Positions 35,711-39,944 of a DNA stretch of 39,944 nucleotides are shown piece after piece. Where the stretch lies: positions 1 through 39,944 of the forward strand of contig CANHBJ010000006.1 in the NCBI GenBank assembly GCA_947459075.1. The letters run 5' to 3'. Each line of letters opens with the position of its first letter. The stretch's first letter is position 1. Both the position numbers and the translations under genes were made by a program. The DNA is from Bacteroidota bacterium (GTDB lineage: Bacteria; Bacteroidota; Bacteroidia; UKL13-3). The notes beneath the pieces are model-generated. The model made no database searches, was not told the origin of the DNA, and saw only the letters and a list, made by a program, of their open reading frames with translations.

Positions 35711-38700
35711 ATGCATGATACAAATAAAGAGTTTAAACCATCTAGCTGGAGTATTGATAATAAAACAAGTATTTATATTATTACTATTATCATCACACTT
35801 GCTGGATTGTTTTCCTATAATAAACTTCCTAAGGAACAGTTTCCTGAGGTTAAGTTTCCAAGTATTCTAATCACTACCATCTATCCTGGTACATCACCTA
35901 CGGATATGGAGCAGTTGGTAACCAAACAAATCGAAAAACAGATTAAAACCATTGTTGGTGTTAAGAAAGTTAAAAGTAATTCTGTTCAAGATTTTTCGGT
36001 AATTAATGTTGAATTTAATACCGATCAAAATGTTGATTTGGCTTTGCAGCGGGTAAAAGATGCGGTAGATAAAGCGAAGAATGATTTACCTAACAACTTA
36101 CCTGAAGATCCACAGGTGCGTGATATAGATGTATCACAAATGCCAATTATGCAAGTACACGTTAGTGGTGATTATCCGCTTGATAAATTAAAACGTTATG
36201 CAGAAGATTTACAAGATGAGATAGAAGGCTTAAAGGAAATTACTGAAGCCAAACTTGTTGGTGCACTAGAGCGTGAAATTCAAATTAATGTTGACATGTA
36301 CAAAGCGCAAGTTGCCAATATCACGTTTATGGATATTGAAAATGCGGTTAAATATGAAAACATGACCATTAGTAGCGGTTTGATTGACATGGATGGTTTG
36401 AAGCGGGCTATTAGTGTAAAAGGTGAATATAAAGATCCGAGTAAAATTGGTGATATTGTTGTGCGAGGCTCAACAGGTGCTGTGGTTTATTTAAAAGATA
36501 TTGCAGAGATTAAAGATGCTTACGAAGAAAAAGCAAGCTACGCGCGATTAGAAGGTAAAAACGTAATTAGTTTAAACGTAATTAAGCGTAGTGGTGAAAA
36601 CTTGATTTCTGCATCTGATAAAATTAGAGACATATCAGACAAACTGAGCAAAGAGAAATTTCCGCCCGATTTAAAAGTTACAATCACTGGTGATCAATCA
36701 GAAAAAACACGCGTTACCTTACACGATTTGATTAATACCATCATAATTGGTTTTATATTGGTAACGGTAATTCTAATGTTCTTTATGGGAACAACAAATG
36801 CCATTTTCGTAGCCATGTCGGTTCCATTATCATGTGCGGTTGCCTTTATGGTTTTTCCTGCTATAGGATTTAAGTTAAACTTTATCGTACTATTCTCTTT
36901 CTTATTAGCTTTAGGTATTGTTGTTGATGATGCTATTGTGGTAGTTGAAAATACACACCGTATTTTTGCAAATGGAAAAATGCCTATTAAAAAGGCTGCT
37001 AAACTTGCAGCAGGGGAAGTGTTTTTGCCAGTATTATCTGGAACAATGACAACCCTTGCACCATTTATACCGCTTGCATTTTGGCAAGGTGTAATAGGTA
37101 AATTTATGTTCTATTTACCTATTACTTTAATTGTTACTTTGTTGGCCTCTTTAGTTGTGGCTTATATCATCAATCCAGTTTTTGCAGTTGATTTTATGAA
37201 AACACATGAGGAAGAGCAAAAGAACCGCGAGAATAAAAAAGGTTATAAAATTACTGCGATAGTGTTTGGTGTTATTGTCTTGTTATCATACCTATCAGGT
37301 AATATTGGCTTAGGTAATTTTTCTATCATCATGTTTGGTTTATACTCTTTAAACCGATTTGTATTATGGAAATGGATTCAAAAATTCCAAGAAAATATTT
37401 GGCCTCGTTTCCAGGATTTTTACAAAGCATTTATTGATTGGTGTTTACAAAAACGCAGACCAATTTGGTTGTTGGTAGGTACTTTTGGGTTATTTATTTT
37501 TACATTTTTGTTGGTTGCTATCGTAAAACCTAAAGTCGTATTTTTTCCTAAAGCCGATCCAAACTTTATTTATACTTACATTACTTTACCTACAGGTACA
37601 TCTGCTGCATACACTGATTCTATCACACAAATCATAGAAGAGCGAGTTACTAAGGTTGTGGGTAACGATAATCAAATTGTAGAGTCTATCATATCAAACG
37701 TAGCTGTTGGTGCAAATGATCCTTCGCAGTTCGAATATAATTTTAGTCCTACACCACACTTAGGTAAAGTAACAGTAGCTTTTGTAGAGTTTGGTAAACG
37801 TAATGGAGAATCAACAGCTAAATATTTAGATTTAGTGCGTGAGGCAACCAAAGGTATTCCTGGTGCAGAGGTAATTGTTGACCAAGAAAGTAGTGGACCA
37901 CCAACAGGTAAACCTATTGCTATTGAAATTAAAGGCGATGATATTTACCAGCTAACGCAAGTTAGTGCCGACATAAAACGATATCTTGATTCGCTTGCTT
38001 TTCCGGGGGTAGAGGAGTTAAAATCAGATGTGCAAAGTAATAAGCCTGAATTAATGGTGGTAATTGACAGAGAGCGTGCAAATCGCGAGGGTATTAGCAC
38101 AGCGCAAATTGGAGGCGAATTACGTACGGCAATATTTGGTAAAGAGGTTAGTAAATTTAAAGATGCAAATGATGAGTACCCTATTCAGGTGCGATACAAA
38201 GACAATCAAAGAAATAGCATAGACGCCATCATGAATTTAAAGATTACTTATCGTGATATGAATATGGGCGGTCAAATTCGTCAAATACCATTATCTTCTG
38301 TAGCATCTGTAAAATATGGTAATACTTTTGGTGGTATTAAGCGTCTTGATGACCAACCTATAGTTACACTTTCATCAAATGTATTAAGCGGATATAATGC
38401 AAATGATATTGTTGGTAAGATGGCGAAGGCAATTAAAAGATACGACTTCCCAACAGGCGTTACTGCAAAAATGGGAGGCGAGCAAGAAGAGCAGGCAGAA
38501 ACAGGTGCTTTCTTAGGTGCCGCACTTTTAATTTCATTTGGTTTAATCTTCTTGATTTTGGTAACTCAGTTCAACTCAATATCAAAACCAATAATCATTT
38601 TAAGTGAAATCCTCCTAAGTTTGATTGGTGTGTTTTTAGGCTTTACCATTTTCAATATGGAAATTTCTGTAATGATGACCGGTGTAGGTATTATTGCATT

Positions 38701-39082
38701 GGCTGGTATTGTAGTGCGAAATGGTATTTTATTGGTTGAGTTTACTGAGATTTTGATAAAAGACGGTGTACCTTTAAGAGAGGCTATAATTGATGCTGGT
38801 CGCACACGTATGACTCCAGTTTTACTTACAGCAACTGCAACCATGTTAGGCTTGGTGCCTTTGGCGGTAGGTTTAAACATCGACTTTGCTTCATTAATTT
38901 CAACTGGTAATCCTAAAATATTTTTTGGTGGTGACAGTGTTGCATTTTGGGGTCCATTATCATGGACCATGATATTTGGATTGGCATTTGCAACATTCTT
39001 AACACTAATTTTAGTACCAGTTATGTTGTACTTATCAGAAGGTTTAAAGTTAAAGCTAAAAGCTAAACGAGATATGAAATAA
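35711..39082 (+). CDS. RND-family inner membrane efflux pump (HAE1/AcrB-like)
   Basis: This 1123-residue proton-driven exporter follows the RND layout: TM1 at about 20-36, a large periplasmic loop to about 335, TM2-6, then a second half with the same plan. The proton relay is visible as Asp406-Asp407 in GIVVDDAIVVVEN, and the Lys partner is expected in the second membrane half (near ALAGIVVRNGILLVEF). The sequence fits hydrophobic/multidrug exporters better than heavy-metal CzcA types, which carry a different TM4 motif. The cytoplasmic link between the halves is unusual: residues 513-530 and 534-552 look like two extra membrane segments, flanked by a charged EEEQKNRENKKGYK stretch. It is the last gene of the TetR-TolC-adaptor-pump operon. 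Confidence 0.93.
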   Translation: MHDTNKEFKPSSWSIDNKTSIYIITIIITLAGLFSYNKLPKEQFPEVKFPSILITTIYPGTSPTDMEQLVTKQIEKQIKTIVGVKKVKSNSVQDFSVINVEFNTDQNVDLALQRVKDAVDKAKNDLPNNLPEDPQVRDIDVSQMPIMQVHVSGDYPLDKLKRYAEDLQDEIEGLKEITEAKLVGALEREIQINVDMYKAQVANITFMDIENAVKYENMTISSGLIDMDGLKRAISVKGEYKDPSKIGDIVVRGSTGAVVYLKDIAEIKDAYEEKASYARLEGKNVISLNVIKRSGENLISASDKIRDISDKLSKEKFPPDLKVTITGDQSEKTRVTLHDLINTIIIGFILVTVILMFFMGTTNAIFVAMSVPLSCAVAFMVFPAIGFKLNFIVLFSFLLALGIVVDDAIVVVENTHRIFANGKMPIKKAAKLAAGEVFLPVLSGTMTTLAPFIPLAFWQGVIGKFMFYLPITLIVTLLASLVVAYIINPVFAVDFMKTHEEEQKNRENKKGYKITAIVFGVIVLLSYLSGNIGLGNFSIIMFGLYSLNRFVLWKWIQKFQENIWPRFQDFYKAFIDWCLQKRRPIWLLVGTFGLFIFTFLLVAIVKPKVVFFPKADPNFIYTYITLPTGTSAAYTDSITQIIEERVTKVVGNDNQIVESIISNVAVGANDPSQFEYNFSPTPHLGKVTVAFVEFGKRNGESTAKYLDLVREATKGIPGAEVIVDQESSGPPTGKPIAIEIKGDDIYQLTQVSADIKRYLDSLAFPGVEELKSDVQSNKPELMVVIDRERANREGISTAQIGGELRTAIFGKEVSKFKDANDEYPIQVRYKDNQRNSIDAIMNLKITYRDMNMGGQIRQIPLSSVASVKYGNTFGGIKRLDDQPIVTLSSNVLSGYNANDIVGKMAKAIKRYDFPTGVTAKMGGEQEEQAETGAFLGAALLISFGLIFLILVTQFNSISKPIIILSEILLSLIGVFLGFTIFNMEISVMMTGVGIIALAGIVVRNGILLVEFTEILIKDGVPLREAIIDAGRTRMTPVLLTATATMLGLVPLAVGLNIDFASLISTGNPKIFFGGDSVAFWGPLSWTMIFGLAFATFLTLILVPVMLYLSEGLKLKLKAKRDMK

Positions 39083-39163
39083 TGTTGTAAAATTTAATGA
39101 AGTATTGTTGAATTACAATTGTATTTTTCAGGTCAAAAAATCATTAATAATTATTAACGATTG

Positions 39164-39194
39164 TTTGAAAGACTGATTATTAATTATATCTTTG
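39164..39194 (+). promoter_or_regulatory. Consensus Bacteroidota promoter in the pump-arsC spacer
   Basis: TTTG (39164-39167), 19 bases, then TATCTTTG (39187-39194). Both boxes match the TTTG / TAnnTTTG consensus exactly, with standard spacing. It is the best promoter in the window. Transcription should begin near 39200-39203. Confidence 0.8.
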
Positions 39195-39200
39195 TTGACC

Positions 39201-39316
39201 GTTTTTATTCATATAAGCGCAAATAAATTGATTTAAAATATTGCATCTTTGAGTAGAGGTGCAATTTGTTTCATAGGCTAGGGTGAGCCCCGGAGAAATC
39301 CGGGGTTTCGCTTTTT
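39201..39316 (+). ncRNA. Candidate small RNA or leader RNA, about 115 bases
   Basis: A perfect promoter lies just upstream and an intrinsic terminator closes the region. Between them is a first hairpin, TTGCATCT (39241-39248) with AGGTGCAA (39257-39264), 8 bp with one G-U pair. The terminator hairpin has a GAAA tetraloop. No open frame of note fits inside. It could be an independent small RNA or an attenuator-like leader of the ArsC-family gene. I recognise no known RNA family. The ends are estimates. Confidence 0.5.
39283..39316 (+). terminator. Intrinsic terminator with GAAA tetraloop
   Basis: CCCCGGA (39288-39294), GAAA (39295-39298), TCCGGGG (39299-39305) form a perfect stem. It extends outward with G-U and bulged pairs from GTGAG to TTTCGC, then TTTTT (39312-39316). 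It closes the candidate small RNA, and may also stop read-through from the pump operon 200 bases upstream. Confidence 0.85.
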
Positions 39317-39372
39317 ATAAGGGGCAGTTTATTTCTTATATTTCTATTATGAACAGCTTAATTTTATACCAA

Positions 39373-39714
39373 ATGAAAACTGTAATATTTCATAACCCTA
39401 GATGTGGTAAAAGTAGAGAGGCTTTGATTTTGTTAAAAGAACAAAATCAAGATGTTAAAATAGTTGAATACCTTAAAGATATCCCAACAGAAAAAGACAT
39501 CAAAAATTTACTAACCATTCTTAAGCTAAAACCCATACAAATAATAAGGGTGAAGGAAGAAGTTTTTAAGGAATTTAAAAATAAAGAATTATCAGATGCA
39601 CAATGTATTAATTTAATGGTTAAGTATCCAATTCTTATCGAACGCCCAATTGTAGTTAAAGGTAATAAGGCAGTTATTGGTAGGCCGCCTCAACTTATTC
39701 TCGACATTTTATAA
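39373..39714 (+). CDS. arsC: ArsC-family (glutaredoxin-like) arsenate reductase
   Basis: This 113-residue thioredoxin-fold protein would reduce arsenate to arsenite using glutaredoxin. It follows E. coli plasmid ArsC closely in pattern: HNPRCGKSR with active Cys11, Arg59 (IIRVKEE), Arg91 in YPILIERPIVV and Arg104 in IGRPPQLILDIL. These match the three arginines that hold arsenate. It lacks the C-terminal tail of the E. coli protein (141 residues). No ars operon genes are adjacent, so a Spx/YffB-like role stays possible. The ATG at 39373 is chosen because it begins at beta-1. In-frame starts at 39349 (ATG, after a TATATTTC near-box at 39337) and 39283 (GTG, inside the terminator stem) are less likely. 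Confidence 0.82.
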   Translation: MKTVIFHNPRCGKSREALILLKEQNQDVKIVEYLKDIPTEKDIKNLLTILKLKPIQIIRVKEEVFKEFKNKELSDAQCINLMVKYPILIERPIVVKGNKAVIGRPPQLILDIL

Positions 39715-39744
39715 TGGAATTAAACCTTTTATGTAATCGTATTC

Positions 39745-39773
39745 TTGTTACATGAACCTTAAATTTATATTTG
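39745..39773 (+). promoter_or_regulatory. Promoter of the last, partial gene
   Basis: TTG (39745-39747), 18 bases, then TATATTTG (39766-39773), an exact TAnnTTTG. The ATG follows 32 bases later at 39806. Confidence 0.65.
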
Positions 39774-39805
39774 ATTAAATTATTATAATTGAAATTATTA
39801 AAGAT

Positions 39806-39944
39806 ATGAAAAAAATCATCATAATACTAACCCTTGCAGCCCAAACCATTTTGGTTTATGGACAAAATGCTGCCCCAGCAAATTGGTTTAATCTCGACCC
39901 TAAAACAAACAAAGTAAATGGCGTAAGTACCGAAAGAACTTACA
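39806..39944 (+). CDS. N-terminus of a secreted protein, probably an S8 (subtilisin-like) peptidase
   Basis: Only the first 46 codons are in the window; I translated them directly. MKKIIIILTLAAQTILVYGQ is a signal peptide, and the mature start NAAPANWFNLDPKTNKVNGVSTERTY follows. The block NWFNLD...GVSTERxY is, from memory, typical of the start of exported S8 serine peptidases in Bacteroidota, where the Asp of the catalytic triad comes about 30 residues further on. The catalytic residues are outside the window, so the family call is tentative. The gene has its own promoter. Confidence 0.55.
   Translation, partial: MKKIIIILTLAAQTILVYGQNAAPANWFNLDPKTNKVNGVSTERTY

Noticed and set aside
39283-39372. 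GTG start giving the ArsC-family protein 30 extra residues
   Set aside because: The added part is encoded by the terminator stem and does not fit the thioredoxin-fold start.

Overview
The window looks like a chromosomal segment of a low-GC member of the Bacteroidota, possibly a Chitinophagales/Sphingobacteriales-type lineage. The evidence is a type IX secretion (T9SS) type A sorting domain, a TonB-dependent receptor with an N-terminal carboxypeptidase-like regulatory domain, a fused SecDF, a fused 2-oxoacid dehydrogenase E1, and promoters of the Bacteroidota form TTTG / TAnnTTTG. Shine-Dalgarno sequences are not conspicuous. I see no rRNA, tRNA, CRISPR array, transposase or phage gene.

Layout. 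(1) 1-3692, minus: a very large secreted adhesin-like protein (beta-helix, CARDB-like and LamG-like parts) that runs off the left edge. (2) 4014-5728, minus: a two-gene operon of an extended SDR reductase (TTG start) and a TPR lipoprotein. (3) 5793-9102, plus: an arginase-fold protein that has lost most metal ligands, then prmA and kbl. (4) 9275-16756, plus: a TonB-dependent receptor followed by a 1250-residue T9SS cargo protein built from two near-identical halves. The spacers on both sides of the cargo gene are full of short repeats, including one hairpin family found in both spacers. (5) 17594-22280, minus: an M1 aminopeptidase, then a tandem universal stress protein with a CPA2 cation/proton antiporter. 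(6) 22515-24566, plus: the fused E1. (7) 24637-32357, minus: rocD-hutH (ornithine and histidine breakdown), an OmpA-family protein, SecDF and a uridine-kinase-like protein. (8) 32556-39082, plus: a four-gene efflux operon (TetR regulator, TolC-like channel, lipoprotein adaptor, RND pump). (9) 39164-39714: a strong promoter feeding a short structured RNA candidate that ends in a GAAA-loop terminator, then an ArsC-family protein. (10) From 39806: the start of a secreted protein, probably an S8 peptidase.

How the genes work together. Much of the window concerns the cell envelope. SecDF helps exported proteins across the inner membrane. T9SS cargo is then delivered to the surface, the TonB receptor imports a ligand that the neighbouring cargo protein may bind, and the RND operon exports toxic compounds. 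The metabolic genes (kbl, hutH, rocD, fused E1, M1 peptidase) suit growth on peptides and amino acids.

Most genes belong to known families, and I do not see a clear-cut new multi-gene system. The items most worth following are the arginase-like pseudoenzyme, the receptor/duplicated-cargo pair set among repeats, the three-way-junction GC-rich repeat, the short RNA candidate before arsC, and the extra membrane hairpin in the RND pump.
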